A DNA stretch of 64,000 nt, taken from Curtobacterium sp. 'Ferrero' (GTDB lineage: Bacteria; Actinomycetota; Actinomycetes; Actinomycetales; Microbacteriaceae). The position numbers and the translations under genes are program-made. The notes beneath the pieces are model-generated. The model did no database searches, was not told the origin of the DNA, and was given only the letters and a program-made list of their open reading frames with translations. Positions 8,021 through 16,479 of this stretch are shown here, piece after piece (the stretch's first letter is position 1; every line of letters starts with the position of its first letter). Location: the NCBI RefSeq assembly GCF_002412165.1, contig NZ_NXIA01000005.1, forward strand, positions 1-64,000, read 5' to 3'.

Positions 8021-8060
8021 CTTTCATCTGAGGGTCGTGGGTACGAGCCCCACGGGGCCT
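8021..8060 (+). repeat. Duplicated 3' half of tRNA-Lys
   Basis: Positions 8030-8060 repeat 7971-8001 of the tRNA (variable loop, T-arm and 3' acceptor strand) over 31 bases with one mismatch, in the T-loop. Similarity continues at lower identity to 8021 across the anticodon arm. The copy lacks CCA and a 5' half, so it cannot fold as a tRNA. A 3'-tRNA duplication is the hallmark of a tRNA-targeting integrase attachment site, but no integrase is nearby. Confidence 0.85.
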
Positions 8061-8135
8061 CCCCAGATGTCAAGCGCCGATCGGCCCACAGACCTTCGGT
8101 TCGGCGTCCGTACAGCATCGACGTAGGATCGGACC

Positions 8136-9254
8136 ATGCGCGATCGTCCCGCGGGTCGGATCGGCTCGCTCGACGGTCTCCGGGGGATCGCGGCAGCGGT
8201 CGTCCTCGTCCACCACGTGTTCCTCACGATCCCGGCGTTCTCCCGGGGCAACTACGGTCTCGCGGTCCCGTCCGGGGTCGACTGGCTCGTCCACTCCCCG
8301 GCGCACCTCGTATGGGCCGGCACCGAGGCGGTCTTCGTCTTCTTCGTGCTGAGCGGCTTCGTGCTCACCCTGCCGTCCCTCCGGCGGACGCAGGACTGGA
8401 ACGGGTACTACCCGAGCCGGCTCGTCCGCCTGTACCTCCCGGTCGTCGCGTCGGTGCTGCTCGCGCTCGCCCTGTTCCTCCTCGTGCCACGGACGTCGGA
8501 GGGCGACCAGGCCCTGTGGGTGAACGCGCACGCCGAGCCCCTGACCCTCCGCGGGCTGCTCGGTGACGTCACGGTGGTCGACCCGAACTTCCTGAACAGT
8601 CCGCTCTGGTCGCTCACGTGGGAGGTCGCGTTCTCGATCCTCCTTCCGCTGTACGTCTCCGTCGCCGCCGTCACGCGCCGCTGGTGGTGGGCGGTCGCCT
8701 TGATCGCGATCGTCCTCTCCGCCTACGGTGACCGCGTCCACGTCGAGTGGTTGGTCTACCTGCCGATGTTCCTGCTCGGCTCCGCGATGGCGTCCGGCTG
8801 GGAGCAGATCCGCGAGGTCCCGAAGGGCTGGGGCTGGGTGCTCCTGGTCGCCGCACTCCTCGGCGTGACGTGCTCGTGGTGGTTCCCGGGCTGGATCCCG
8901 AACGGCGGTGTGCACCAAGCGGTGACGCTGGCCTGCGCCGGAACGCTCGTCCTCCTCGCGGGCAAGTGGGTCCCCGCCGAGCGCCTGCTGCTCGGCCCGG
9001 TCCCGCGGTGGCTCGGCCGGCTGTCCTTCAGCCTGTACCTCGTGCACGAGCCGATCCTCGTGTCGATCGCCAACGTCGTGCCGCGCGGTGGCTGGTGGAT
9101 CGTCGTCGTGCTCGGACCGCCGGTGGCCTTCGGCGTGGCGATGGTGTTCTCCCGCCTCGTCGAGCTCCCGGCGCACCGGCTCGCGAAGCGCGTGGCGACG
9201 CGGGTGTCGGAGGCGACGCGCGCCGACCACGCCGCCTGGTCGTCCCGCGCCTGA
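8136..9254 (+). CDS. Membrane acyltransferase, acyltransferase-3 (OafA/YrhL) family
   Basis: A 372-residue polytopic protein with about ten membrane segments. The N-terminus carries the family signature SLDGLRGIAAAVVLVHHV at residues 10-27, including the Arg and His used in acyl transfer. A later LYLVHEPILVSIA segment near residue 300 is the usual closing motif. Such proteins O-acylate cell-surface sugars, lipids or secondary metabolites. The substrate cannot be read from the sequence. TAGGAT at 8124-8129, six bases before ATG 8136, indicates a leaderless message. The following SGNH hydrolase gene could act on the same substrate class. Confidence 0.9.
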   Translation: MRDRPAGRIGSLDGLRGIAAAVVLVHHVFLTIPAFSRGNYGLAVPSGVDWLVHSPAHLVWAGTEAVFVFFVLSGFVLTLPSLRRTQDWNGYYPSRLVRLYLPVVASVLLALALFLLVPRTSEGDQALWVNAHAEPLTLRGLLGDVTVVDPNFLNSPLWSLTWEVAFSILLPLYVSVAAVTRRWWWAVALIAIVLSAYGDRVHVEWLVYLPMFLLGSAMASGWEQIREVPKGWGWVLLVAALLGVTCSWWFPGWIPNGGVHQAVTLACAGTLVLLAGKWVPAERLLLGPVPRWLGRLSFSLYLVHEPILVSIANVVPRGGWWIVVVLGPPVAFGVAMVFSRLVELPAHRLAKRVATRVSEATRADHAAWSSRA

Positions 9255-9301
9255 ACGCTGCGACCAGGGTCCGGTGACACGTCCCCGGTACAATTCCGGT
9301 C

Positions 9302-10105
9302 GTGGCCCGACGAACCGACGGCGGATGGCCGGACGGATCAGGTCCGACTCCCGCGAGACGACGCCGCCGAACCCTGCCCGCGCTGGCGTTCGGCGCGATG
9401 GCGCTCGGCGTCTCCGGGTTCCTGGTGATGCTCCCGTCGGTGTCCGACGCCTGCCAGCCCGTCGCCCGGCCGTCGGCGTCCCCCTCGGCCGTCGCGCGAG
9501 CGATCGAGCCGGGTTCGGACGTGCTGATCATCGGCGACTCGTACACGGCGGGCCGCGGGTCGTCGGACGGCGAGCACGGCTGGGCGCAGGACCTCGTGGC
9601 CGACCGCGGTTGGGACGCGAAGATCGACGGCATCCCGGGCACCGGGTACGTCAACACGGGCCGCCCGCGGACCTCGCGGTACGCGTACGAGGCCCGGGTC
9701 GCGAAGCAGCACGCCCTGCACCCGGACCTCGTCATCGTGCAGGGCAGCCAGAACGACTGGGACGCCGCTCCGTCGACGCTCCGGTCGGCCGTGACGACGA
9801 CCCTCACCCTCGCGAAGGAGCAGTGGCCGGACGCCGTGGTGGTCGCCGTGGGTCCGTCCGCACCGGAACCCCGCGCCGAGAGCACGGCCAGCATCTCCGA
9901 CATGGTCTCCGCCGGCGCCCGAGCAGCGGGGGTGCCCTACCTCGACGCCCTCGGTGACCGGTGGTTCACGTCGGCGAACAGCCCGGGCTACGCGGCGGAG
10001 GACGGCGAGCACCTCAACGACGCCGGCTACGCCTACCTCGCGGACCGGATCGGCGCTGCGCTCGACACGATGGCGGCGGCGCCGGCCGGGCAGCAGTGCG
10101 CCTGA
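9302..10105 (+). CDS. Membrane-anchored or secreted SGNH/GDSL-type hydrolase
   Basis: A 267-residue protein with an Arg-rich N-terminus and a membrane or signal helix at about residues 24-42, then a soluble domain. SGNH blocks are clear: IIGDSYTAG with the nucleophile Ser near residue 81, GIPGTGYVN (block II Gly), VQGSQNDW (block III Asn), and DGEHLNDAGY with the catalytic Asp-x-x-His near 240. The likely activity is esterase or lipase-like deacylation outside the membrane. GTG 9302 has TACAAT seven bases upstream, so the gene is probably leaderless. Confidence 0.88.
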   Translation: MARRTDGGWPDGSGPTPARRRRRTLPALAFGAMALGVSGFLVMLPSVSDACQPVARPSASPSAVARAIEPGSDVLIIGDSYTAGRGSSDGEHGWAQDLVADRGWDAKIDGIPGTGYVNTGRPRTSRYAYEARVAKQHALHPDLVIVQGSQNDWDAAPSTLRSAVTTTLTLAKEQWPDAVVVAVGPSAPEPRAESTASISDMVSAGARAAGVPYLDALGDRWFTSANSPGYAAEDGEHLNDAGYAYLADRIGAALDTMAAAPAGQQCA

Positions 10106-10280
10106 GCGGGCGCGACGGTCCGGACGGGGTACAAGTCCTCCTCGGCTGACTCTTGGGCGTTGCACTGCACAGTTCAGTGCGCGTTCAGCAGGTTGTTGGG
10201 TTGCCGCCGATAGAGTCGCTCGCGGATCCGAACGACGGCTCCTGCGAGACAGCACCACTGCAACACGAACGGGGTACACC

Positions 10281-10598
10281 GTGATCGAGCCCATCGAAGC
10301 CACGCACACCAGCGCCGACGGCGCGCGCCGCATCGTCGAGCTCGCGACGGCCACCGGGACCACCATGAGCGACCAGCTCCTGCTCGACACCCTGCGCCGC
10401 AACGCACAGGTGACCACGCGCCACATCCGCGAGGACTTCCTCGAGATCGCGACCGCCACCACCGTCCTCGGCTACGTCTGCCGGCAGCGGTCGGAGTACA
10501 TCGCCCTGCGCGGCGACGACCCGGCGTGGGCGCACGAGGTCGGCCGCTACGGCACCGAGGCACTCGCGGTCGAGGCACTGCGCATGCGCCGCGGCTGA
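10281..10598 (+). CDS. Small conserved protein of unknown function
   Basis: GTG 10281 gives 105 residues; an open frame continues upstream but without a better start. The protein is soluble and helical, with the stretch DQLLLDTLRRNAQVTTRHIREDFLEIA and no motif I can name. The helical middle vaguely recalls RNA- or DNA-binding helices, but this is not firm. Upstream lies an inverted repeat, GCACTG/CAGTGC at 10162-10180, that could be an operator. A strong terminator follows at 10621. Confidence 0.65.
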   Translation: MIEPIEATHTSADGARRIVELATATGTTMSDQLLLDTLRRNAQVTTRHIREDFLEIATATTVLGYVCRQRSEYIALRGDDPAWAHEVGRYGTEALAVEALRMRRG

Positions 10599-10620
10599 CC
10601 GCTCCACCGGACACGCTCGC

Positions 10621-10662
10621 ACACGACGAAGGCCGCCCCGACCGGGGCGGCCTTCGTCGTGT
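10621..10662. terminator. Bidirectional terminator hairpin
   Basis: A perfect 19-base stem (10621-10639 with 10644-10662) closed by a four-base loop lies between the rightward gene ending at 10598 and the leftward gene ending at 10736. The stem begins ACACGACGAAGG and ends CCTTCGTCGTGT, so both strands carry a usable hairpin. Confidence 0.9.
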
Positions 10663-10735
10663 GCGGTGGCCATCGCGCTGCGTCGTCTCCGCGAGGCTCG
10701 GGCCCGTGACGCGGTCGGAGCGCTGCGCCCGGGCG

Positions 10736-11668
10736 TCAGGACCAGACGCGCCGGATGCCCCAGGTCCCGGTCCAGGTCTCGTCGGGCTCGAGCCACCGCA
10801 GACCCTCGCCCGAGTTGAGCGCGTTCGCGGGAGCGGTCATCGGCTCGACCGCCACGGCGAGCCCGGTGCCCTCGCCCCTCGGGAAGGTCCGCGACGTGAA
10901 CACCTGCACGTACCGGAACGACTCGTCCTGCCAGAGCTCGACACCGTCGCCCTCCGGCCCGTGCACCGTCGTGCGGCGGACGCCCTCCGCGTCCGGGGTG
11001 ATGTCCGTGTACGCGGTGTCGAGGTCCGAGTCGCCCGCCCGACGACCGGCGCGGAGGTCGGAGTCGGTCCCGGTGACGTCGAACGACCCGTCGGGCACCT
11101 TCTGCTCGTTCGTCGAGAACGCGGTCGCTGCGTCGAGCGTGACGACGAGGTCCTCGGGCGGGGTGTCGCCGGCGCGGAGGTACGGGTGCGCCCCGACGGC
11201 GAACGGTGCACGGCTCCCCGAGCGGTTCGTGATCGTGTGGGTCACGCGGATGCCGTCGTCGACGAGTTCGTGGTGCACCCGCGTCTCGAGCGTGAACGGC
11301 CAACCGTGCTGGGGGTGGATCGTGGCCTCCTGCTCGATCGACGACTCCGTCTGGGACACCGTGCGGTACGGCGAGAACCGGAGCAGACCGTGCGAGGCGT
11401 TCCCGTACTTCGGCTCGGAGACGTCGAGCTGCTGCGCCGCGCCGTCCAGCTCCCACCGACCGCCGGCGACCCGGTTCGGCCACGGGACGAGGACGATCCC
11501 GTCCGCCCCGGGCGGCGCCTGGTCGACCGCGAACGGCTCGGTGAGGTCGAAGCCGGCGACCCGGAGCTCGCGGATGCCAGCGGCGACCTCGGTGACGACG
11601 GCCTCGACGACCCCGTCGGGTCCGGCGTGGCGGAGGCGGTACTGGGCTCCGGTGGGGGCTGCGGTCAT
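10736..11668 (-). CDS. Aldose 1-epimerase family protein (GalM/mutarotase-like)
   Basis: A 310-residue single-domain protein of the galactose mutarotase fold, expected to interconvert alpha and beta anomers of galactose or a related hexose. Supporting segments are LVPWPNRVAGGRWELDG (residues 50-66), NASHGLLRF with the substrate-binding His near 85, VGAHPYLRAG near 163 with the catalytic His, and a late AVEPMTAPANAL with the catalytic Glu near 280. ATG 11668 has an AGGAAGGA ribosome site. It follows the DeoR-type regulator gene on the same strand and probably belongs to the galactose regulon. Confidence 0.9.
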   Translation of the reverse strand: MTAAPTGAQYRLRHAGPDGVVEAVVTEVAAGIRELRVAGFDLTEPFAVDQAPPGADGIVLVPWPNRVAGGRWELDGAAQQLDVSEPKYGNASHGLLRFSPYRTVSQTESSIEQEATIHPQHGWPFTLETRVHHELVDDGIRVTHTITNRSGSRAPFAVGAHPYLRAGDTPPEDLVVTLDAATAFSTNEQKVPDGSFDVTGTDSDLRAGRRAGDSDLDTAYTDITPDAEGVRRTTVHGPEGDGVELWQDESFRYVQVFTSRTFPRGEGTGLAVAVEPMTAPANALNSGEGLRWLEPDETWTGTWGIRRVWS

Positions 11669-11724
11669 GGCGGGCTGGTCCTTCCTCGGTGCGCGTGCGG
11701 GTTCGGTGGGGCCGTCACCGGCCG

Positions 11725-12540
11725 TCACCGGCCGTCGGCGACGACGACCTCGACCCCGGCCGCGCGGACGGCGTCGACCAGGGCTGTCGGAGCCTCGGCG
11801 GTGACGACGACGTCGATGTCGTGCAGCGGACGGACGACCCCGACGTGGGCCCGGCCGAACTTCGACCCGTCCGCGACCACGACGGTACGCCGTGCGGTCT
11901 CCGCGAGCATCCGCTTCGTCTCGGTCTCTGGCAGGTTCACGTTCGTCAGCCCGTGCTCGACGTCGAGGCCGGTCCCGCCGAGGAACACCACGTCGGCGGC
12001 GATCATCGGCAACACGGTGCCGTTGAACGGAGCGACGAGGGAGTGCTGCAGCGGTCGGAGCGTCCCGCCCGTGACGATGACGGTGAAGCGGGGCACCGCG
12101 GGTTCCAGGGCGAGTGCCGTGGTGAGCGAGTTGGTGACGACGGTGACGTCCGCGAGGTCCGTCCGCGCGACCAGGGCGGCGGCGACCGCGGCCGGCGTGG
12201 TCCCCACGTCGAGCACGACGCACTCCCCGGACCGGACGAGCGCCGCAGCTGCCCGGCCGATCGCGGCCTTGGCGTCCTGGTGCTCGACCGCGGTCTCCTC
12301 GAACGGTCGTTCGCCGGAACCGGCCACCAGGCGGACCGCACCGCCGTGCACCCGCCGGATCCGTGCCTCCAGGTCGAGGGCGGCGAGGTCCTGGCGGACC
12401 GTCACCTCGCTCGTCCCGAGCGCCGCGGCCAACGCGGACGTGCGGACGAGACCGGGTGCCCCGTCGACGATGGTCACGATGCGCTCCTGACGGAGCGGTG
12501 CCGGCAGCGCGCCGTCGAGGAAGAGGTCAGCGTCCGTCAC
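11725..12540 (-). CDS. DeoR/GlpR-family transcriptional regulator of the gal genes
   Basis: A 271-residue repressor. The N-terminal winged helix-turn-helix includes RQERIVTIVDGAPGLVRTSA and TSEVTVRQDLAALD. The C-terminal DeoR sensor domain has the phosphosugar-binding VLDVGTTPAAVAAAL loop and VFLGGTGLDVEHG. GTG 12540 is preferred over an in-frame ATG at 12576, because the longer form would overlap the likely operator and the -35 region of galT. It is divergent from galT-galK and lies next to the epimerase, so I infer it represses the galactose genes until a sugar phosphate binds. Confidence 0.88.
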   Translation of the reverse strand: MTDADLFLDGALPAPLRQERIVTIVDGAPGLVRTSALAAALGTSEVTVRQDLAALDLEARIRRVHGGAVRLVAGSGERPFEETAVEHQDAKAAIGRAAAALVRSGECVVLDVGTTPAAVAAALVARTDLADVTVVTNSLTTALALEPAVPRFTVIVTGGTLRPLQHSLVAPFNGTVLPMIAADVVFLGGTGLDVEHGLTNVNLPETETKRMLAETARRTVVVADGSKFGRAHVGVVRPLHDIDVVVTAEAPTALVDAVRAAGVEVVVADGR

Positions 12541-12548
12541 CCGCCCAG

Positions 12549-12603
12549 TTTCGTCCGCTTCCGTCTGCTTTCGCAAGACTTCGTTCCGCGGTAGGGTGTG
12601 TCG
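12549..12603 (+). promoter_or_regulatory. galT promoter and candidate DeoR-type operator
   Basis: TTTCGC (12569-12574), a 17-base spacer and TAGGGT (12592-12597) form a promoter that would start transcription at about 12604, on the galT GTG itself. Short TTTCG/TTCG words recur at about 10-12-base spacing between 12549 and 12585, as in operators of DeoR-family repressors. The region also lies upstream of the divergent regulator gene. Confidence 0.65.
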
Positions 12604-13701
12604 GTGATCACCAAGCGCGCGACGAAGCTCGCGGACGGCCGCGACCTGTTCTACTTCGACGACGCCGACTCGACGCTGCCCGCCGAGCGGAGCATCGACC
12701 AGCGCGTCCTCGACCCCCGCCCGGAGACCGCCCGCATGCGGCAGGACGTCCTGACCGGCGAGTGGGTGTCGATCGCGGCGAGCCGGCAGAACCGGGTGTT
12801 CCTGCCGCCGGCCGACCAGGACCCGCTGGCCCCGCAGACCGACGCGAACCCCTCGGAGATCCCGAGCCGCTACGACGTGGCCGTGTTCGAGAACCGGTCG
12901 CCGTCCTTCGGCCCCCAGCTCGAGGCCGACGACGCTCCCCCGTCGCTCGGGTCCCTGTCCGAGGTCGGGCTGAACCGCCAGTTCCGCAGCGTCGGCCGGT
13001 GCGAGGTCGTGTGCTTCTCGCCGGAGACGAGCGGATCGTTCGCGTCGATCTCCGAGTCACGCGCCCGCACGGTGGTCGAGGCTTGGGCGGACCGGACGGC
13101 CGCACTGTCGGCCATGCCCGGCATCCAGCAGGTGTTCCCGTTCGAGAACCGGGGTGAGGCGATCGGCGTCACCCTGCACCACCCGCACGGGCAGATCTAC
13201 GCCTACCCCTACGTCACGCCGCGCACCCAGCGTCTGCTCGCGAGCATCGAGCGCTTCGGGCCGGACCTGTTCGAGCGGCACCTCGAGAACGAACGGGCGT
13301 CGGAGCGGGTCGTCCTCGCGGGTGAGCACTTCACCGCCTTCGTGCCGTTCGCCGCGCGCTGGCCGATCGAGGTGCACATGCTTCCGCACCGGCACGTGCC
13401 CGACTTCGCGGGCCTGACCGACGCCGAGAAGGACGAGCTGGCGCACATGCACCTGCGCCTGACGCGCGGCCTCGACGAGCTCTACGGCGACCCGACGCCG
13501 TACATCGCGGCGTGGCACCAGGCCCCGGTGCACACCGCCCGCGACACCGTGCGGCTCATGCTGCAGATCACGTCCCCGCGGCGCGCGGCGGACAAGCTCA
13601 AGTTCCTGGCCGGCAGCGAAGCCGCCATGGGCGCCTGGATCGGGGACCTCGTGCCCGAGAAGGCGGCCGAGTTCATCCGAGGAGGGATCGAACGCGCATG
13701 A
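12604..13701 (+). CDS. galT: Galactose-1-phosphate uridylyltransferase
   Basis: Transfers UMP between UDP-glucose and galactose-1-phosphate in the Leloir pathway. The 365-residue protein carries the active-site motif HHPHGQIYAYPY near residue 193, where the second motif His is uridylylated. Family features include GEWVSIAASRQNR near 56 and WPIEVHMLPHRH near 255. GTG 12604 fits a leaderless transcript from the TAGGGT box; GTG 12598 would add two residues. The stop overlaps the galK ATG, so the two are translationally coupled. Confidence 0.95.
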   Translation: MITKRATKLADGRDLFYFDDADSTLPAERSIDQRVLDPRPETARMRQDVLTGEWVSIAASRQNRVFLPPADQDPLAPQTDANPSEIPSRYDVAVFENRSPSFGPQLEADDAPPSLGSLSEVGLNRQFRSVGRCEVVCFSPETSGSFASISESRARTVVEAWADRTAALSAMPGIQQVFPFENRGEAIGVTLHHPHGQIYAYPYVTPRTQRLLASIERFGPDLFERHLENERASERVVLAGEHFTAFVPFAARWPIEVHMLPHRHVPDFAGLTDAEKDELAHMHLRLTRGLDELYGDPTPYIAAWHQAPVHTARDTVRLMLQITSPRRAADKLKFLAGSEAAMGAWIGDLVPEKAAEFIRGGIERA

Positions 13702-14834
13702 CGTTCCAGCAGGTCTACGGGTACGAGCCGGCGGTGCGGTACTCCGCCCCCGGTCGCGTCAACCTGATCGGCGAGCACACCGACTACAACGACGGGTACG
13801 TCCTGCCGTTCGCGATCGACCGTCGGACGGTCGCGTCGATCAGCGCGCGGGACGACCGGCTGCTGCGTGTGGCCTCGGCGTTCGAGCCGGACGCCGTCCA
13901 CGAGCTGTCGCTCGACGACCTGTCGCCCGAGCGCATGGACGGGTGGTCGGCCTACGTCTTCGGCATCGCCTGGGCACTGCGCGAGCAGGCGGGAGCGGAC
14001 CTCGCCGACAAGACCGGGTTCGACGTGTTCATCGACTCGGACGTGCCGGTCGGTGCGGGCCTGTCGTCGAGTGCGGCGATCGAGTGCGGCGTGGCGCTGG
14101 CGTTCAACGACCTCTGGGAGCTCGGCCTCGACCGGAAGACCCTCGCCCGGGTCGGTCAGTACTCCGAGAACCACGCCGTCGGCGCACCGACCGGGATCAT
14201 GGACCAGTCGGCGTCGCTCCTCGGCGAGCAGGACGCGGTCGTGTTCCTCGACTGCCGGACGCTCGACACCGCCGTGGTCGACCTGGCGCTCGAGGCGAAC
14301 GGGCTCGAGGTCCTGGTCATCGACACCCGCGTCGAGCACGCTCACGCCACCGGCGGCTACAAGGCGCGTCGTGAGTCGTGCGAGCGCGGCGCGGCGGCGA
14401 TGGGCGTCGAGGCACTCCGCGACGTCTCCGTCGAGGACCTGCCCCGCGCCCAGGAGCTCCTCGACGACGAGACCTTCCGCCGCGTCCGGCACATCGTGAC
14501 GGAGGACCAGCGGGTCCTCGACACGGTCCGCACTCTCCGCGAGAGCGGGCCGCGCGCGATCGGCTCGCTGCTCGTCGCGTCGCACGAGTCGATGCGCGAC
14601 GACTTCGAGATCTCCGTGCCGGAGCTCGACCTGGCGGTCTCGACCGCGGTCGAGCACGGTGCCGTGGGCGCTCGGATGACCGGTGGTGGCTTCGGTGGCG
14701 CGGCGATCGCGCTGGTCGACCGGGAGGCCCGTGGCACGATCACGGACGCCGTCACGTCCGCCTTCGCCGCGGCCGGGTACCGCGAGCCGAACGTCTTCAC
14801 CGTGCACGCCGCGCAGGGCGCCCGGCGCGACTGA
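13698..14834 (+). CDS. galK: Galactokinase
   Basis: Phosphorylates galactose at C1 to feed GalT. It has 378 residues and GHMP kinase architecture. The galactokinase signature GRVNLIGEHTDYNDGYVLPF is at about residues 17-36, the ATP loop VGAGLSSSAAIECGVAL near 117, and motif 3 MTGGGFGGAAIALV near 328. The ATG overlaps the galT stop by three bases and follows a GGAGGGATCG ribosome site inside galT. No galE lies in the window. Confidence 0.96.
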   Translation: MTFQQVYGYEPAVRYSAPGRVNLIGEHTDYNDGYVLPFAIDRRTVASISARDDRLLRVASAFEPDAVHELSLDDLSPERMDGWSAYVFGIAWALREQAGADLADKTGFDVFIDSDVPVGAGLSSSAAIECGVALAFNDLWELGLDRKTLARVGQYSENHAVGAPTGIMDQSASLLGEQDAVVFLDCRTLDTAVVDLALEANGLEVLVIDTRVEHAHATGGYKARRESCERGAAAMGVEALRDVSVEDLPRAQELLDDETFRRVRHIVTEDQRVLDTVRTLRESGPRAIGSLLVASHESMRDDFEISVPELDLAVSTAVEHGAVGARMTGGGFGGAAIALVDREARGTITDAVTSAFAAAGYREPNVFTVHAAQGARRD

Positions 14835-14888
14835 CGCGAGCGACGCTGCGGACCACCGCCGCGCAGCGAAGCCACGCGTGCCGGCGGT

Positions 14889-15398
14889 TCAGCGGGTCAT
14901 GTGGCCCGTCGTCACCGTGACCCCGCCCCACGGGAACCCGTGGGGGTGCAGGACCTGGTGCTCCACCTGGTCGATCACGACGTGTCCCTGCCACACCCAG
15001 TAGACGAGCACGCCGAGCACCACCACTACCGGGGCCGCGATGTACGCGGTCCGGCGGATCACCGCACCGACCCGGTCGTGACCGAACCGCGCGAGCGTCG
15101 GCGGCAGGACGACCCCGAGGGCGAGGACCAACACCAACACAACCAGTGCGGCCGGAGCGACGTGGCCGACGGCGGACACCGTGGGCGGGGCCGTCGCAAC
15201 CGGGTTCCCCTCGGCGTCGATCCACCCACCGGACGCGTCGACCCCGCCGTACTCCGACGATGCACTGAACAGCACCGCTCCGTGGGACGCGGCCAGCGCG
15301 ACCACACCGAAGAGCACGAGCGGCCAGGCTCGGAGCCGGAACTGCCGTCCGGTCGGCGCCATCACGGGCTCGGTCTGGACGGCTGTGGTCTCCCCCAT
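14889..15398 (-). CDS. Membrane protein of unknown function
   Basis: A 169-residue protein with three predicted membrane helices: residues 23-45, about 75-100, and about 118-140. The first loop carries an acidic SEYGGVDASGGWIDAEGNP segment. The C-terminal tail is His-rich (GHVVIDQVEHQVLHPHGFPW), which could bind a metal or heme, though no family motif is certain. ATG 15398 has TACGGT six bases upstream on the minus strand, so it is probably leaderless. Confidence 0.8.
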   Translation of the reverse strand: MGETTAVQTEPVMAPTGRQFRLRAWPLVLFGVVALAASHGAVLFSASSEYGGVDASGGWIDAEGNPVATAPPTVSAVGHVAPAALVVLVLVLALGVVLPPTLARFGHDRVGAVIRRTAYIAAPVVVVLGVLVYWVWQGHVVIDQVEHQVLHPHGFPWGGVTVTTGHMTR

Positions 15399-15429
15399 GC
15401 GGCGACCGTACCACCCGGCGCGCGGTCCG

Positions 15430-15453
15430 ACGGAGGTGATCCGTGCCTCCAGT
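15430..15453. repeat. Copy of the GGAGG...GCCTCC dispersed palindrome
   Basis: GGAGGTGATCCGTGCCTCC, extended by flanking ACGGAGG and CCTCCAGTCCGG words, is an imperfect inverted repeat. It belongs to the family also present near 112, 6796, 20586, 22354, 32340, 45540 and 60429. Confidence 0.7.
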
Positions 15454-15480
15454 CCGGGCCAGACGCGACCGGAACGCGGA

Positions 15481-15524
15481 AGCGACAGATCCCCGTGGGC
15501 GGGCCGAGGAGATCTGTCGCTCTC
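15481..15524 (-). repeat. AGCGACAG/CTGTCGCT dispersed element, likely folD terminator
   Basis: GCGACAGATC (15482-15491) pairs with GATCTGTCGC (15511-15520) around a 19-base loop, immediately after the folD stop. A related element with the same arms and a similar loop is at 32274-32314. Its position suggests it ends the glyA-folD transcript. Confidence 0.75.
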
Positions 15525-15537
15525 GCGAGGGCGACCG

Positions 15538-16479
15538 TCAGCGCAGGTGGCGCTCCGCCGCCTCGACGACGTTCTTCATGAGCATCGCCCGGGTCATCGG
15601 CCCGACCCCGCCCGGGGTCGGCGAGAGGAACCCCGCCACGGAGGCCACCGCCGGGTCGACGTCGCCGCGCAGCTTCGCCTTCCCGGTGGCCTCGTCGACC
15701 ACACGGGTGATGCCGACGTCGATGACCGCGGCGCCGGGCTGCACCCAGTCCGGCTGCACGAGTCCGGCGACCCCGGCCGCGGCGACGATGATGTCGGCAC
15801 GGCGGCACTCGGCAGCGACGTCCTCGGTCAGGGAGTGGGTCAGCGTGGCGGTGGCCTCGAGCCGGGTGAGGAGCAGGCCGAGCGGGCGTCCGACCGTCAG
15901 GCCCTGGCCGATGATCGTGACGTGCTTGCCACGGATCGGGACTTCGTACGCCTCGAGCATCGCGACGATGCCGCGCGGGGTGCACGGGAGCGGAGCGTCG
16001 ATCGTGCCGGCACCACCGGGGACGGCGAGCACGAGCTCACCGAGGTTGGTCGGGTGCAGACCGTCGGCGTCCTTCGCCGGGTTCATGAGCTCGAGCATCG
16101 GGACCGGGTCGATGCCCTGCGGCAGCGGGAGCTGCACGATGAACGCGGTGACCCGCGGGTCGTCGTTCATCTGGAGGATCGCGGACCGGATGTCGGCGGC
16201 ACTCGCGGTCTCCGGCAGGTCGATGCGGACCGAGTCGAGCCCGATCTGCGCCGAGTCCTTGTGCTTGCCGGCGACGTACGACACCGAGCCCGGGTTCTGG
16301 CCGACCATGATGGTGCCGAGTCCGGGGCGGAACCCGTGGTCGTGCAGGCGGTCGATGCGGAGCTTCAGGTCGTCGAGCGTGCGGGCGGCGAGGGCGGTGC
16401 CGTCGATGCGGACGGCAGAGCCCTCGCCTGCCCAGAGCTCGCGCGGCAGTGGCGTGGGCGACGGGGTCACAGCGCTCAC
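15538..16479 (-). CDS. folD: Bifunctional methylenetetrahydrofolate dehydrogenase/cyclohydrolase
   Basis: Interconverts 5,10-methylene-THF and 10-formyl-THF in the cytosol. It has 313 residues. The N-terminal catalytic domain has [16 protein letters not shown] with the essential Lys near residue 70 and the substrate motif QLPLPQGID near 120. The C-terminal NADP-binding fold contains [16 protein letters not shown] near 188 and ends with the signature [14 protein letters not shown]. The ATG overlaps the glyA stop, so both are co-translated behind the ZTP riboswitch. An N-terminal extension of about 20 residues precedes the usual family start. Confidence 0.96.
   Translation of the reverse strand: MSAVTPSPTPLPRELWAGEGSAVRIDGTALAARTLDDLKLRIDRLHDHGFRPGLGTIMVGQNPGSVSYVAGKHKDSAQIGLDSVRIDLPETASAADIRSAILQMNDDPRVTAFIVQLPLPQGIDPVPMLELMNPAKDADGLHPTNLGELVLAVPGGAGTIDAPLPCTPRGIVAMLEAYEVPIRGKHVTIIGQGLTVGRPLGLLLTRLEATATLTHSLTEDVAAECRRADIIVAAAGVAGLVQPDWVQPGAAVIDVGITRVVDEATGKAKLRGDVDPAVASVAGFLSPTPGGVGPMTRAMLMKNVVEAAERHLR

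Noticed and set aside
8021-8060. A second tRNA gene downstream of tRNA-Lys.
   Set aside because: Only the anticodon remnant, T-arm and 3' acceptor strand are present; there is no 5' half and no CCA.
12541-12576. The longer ATG start of the DeoR-type regulator.
   Set aside because: It would place the first 12 codons over the galT -35 and the TTTCG operator-like repeats; GTG 12540 leaves the intergenic region free.
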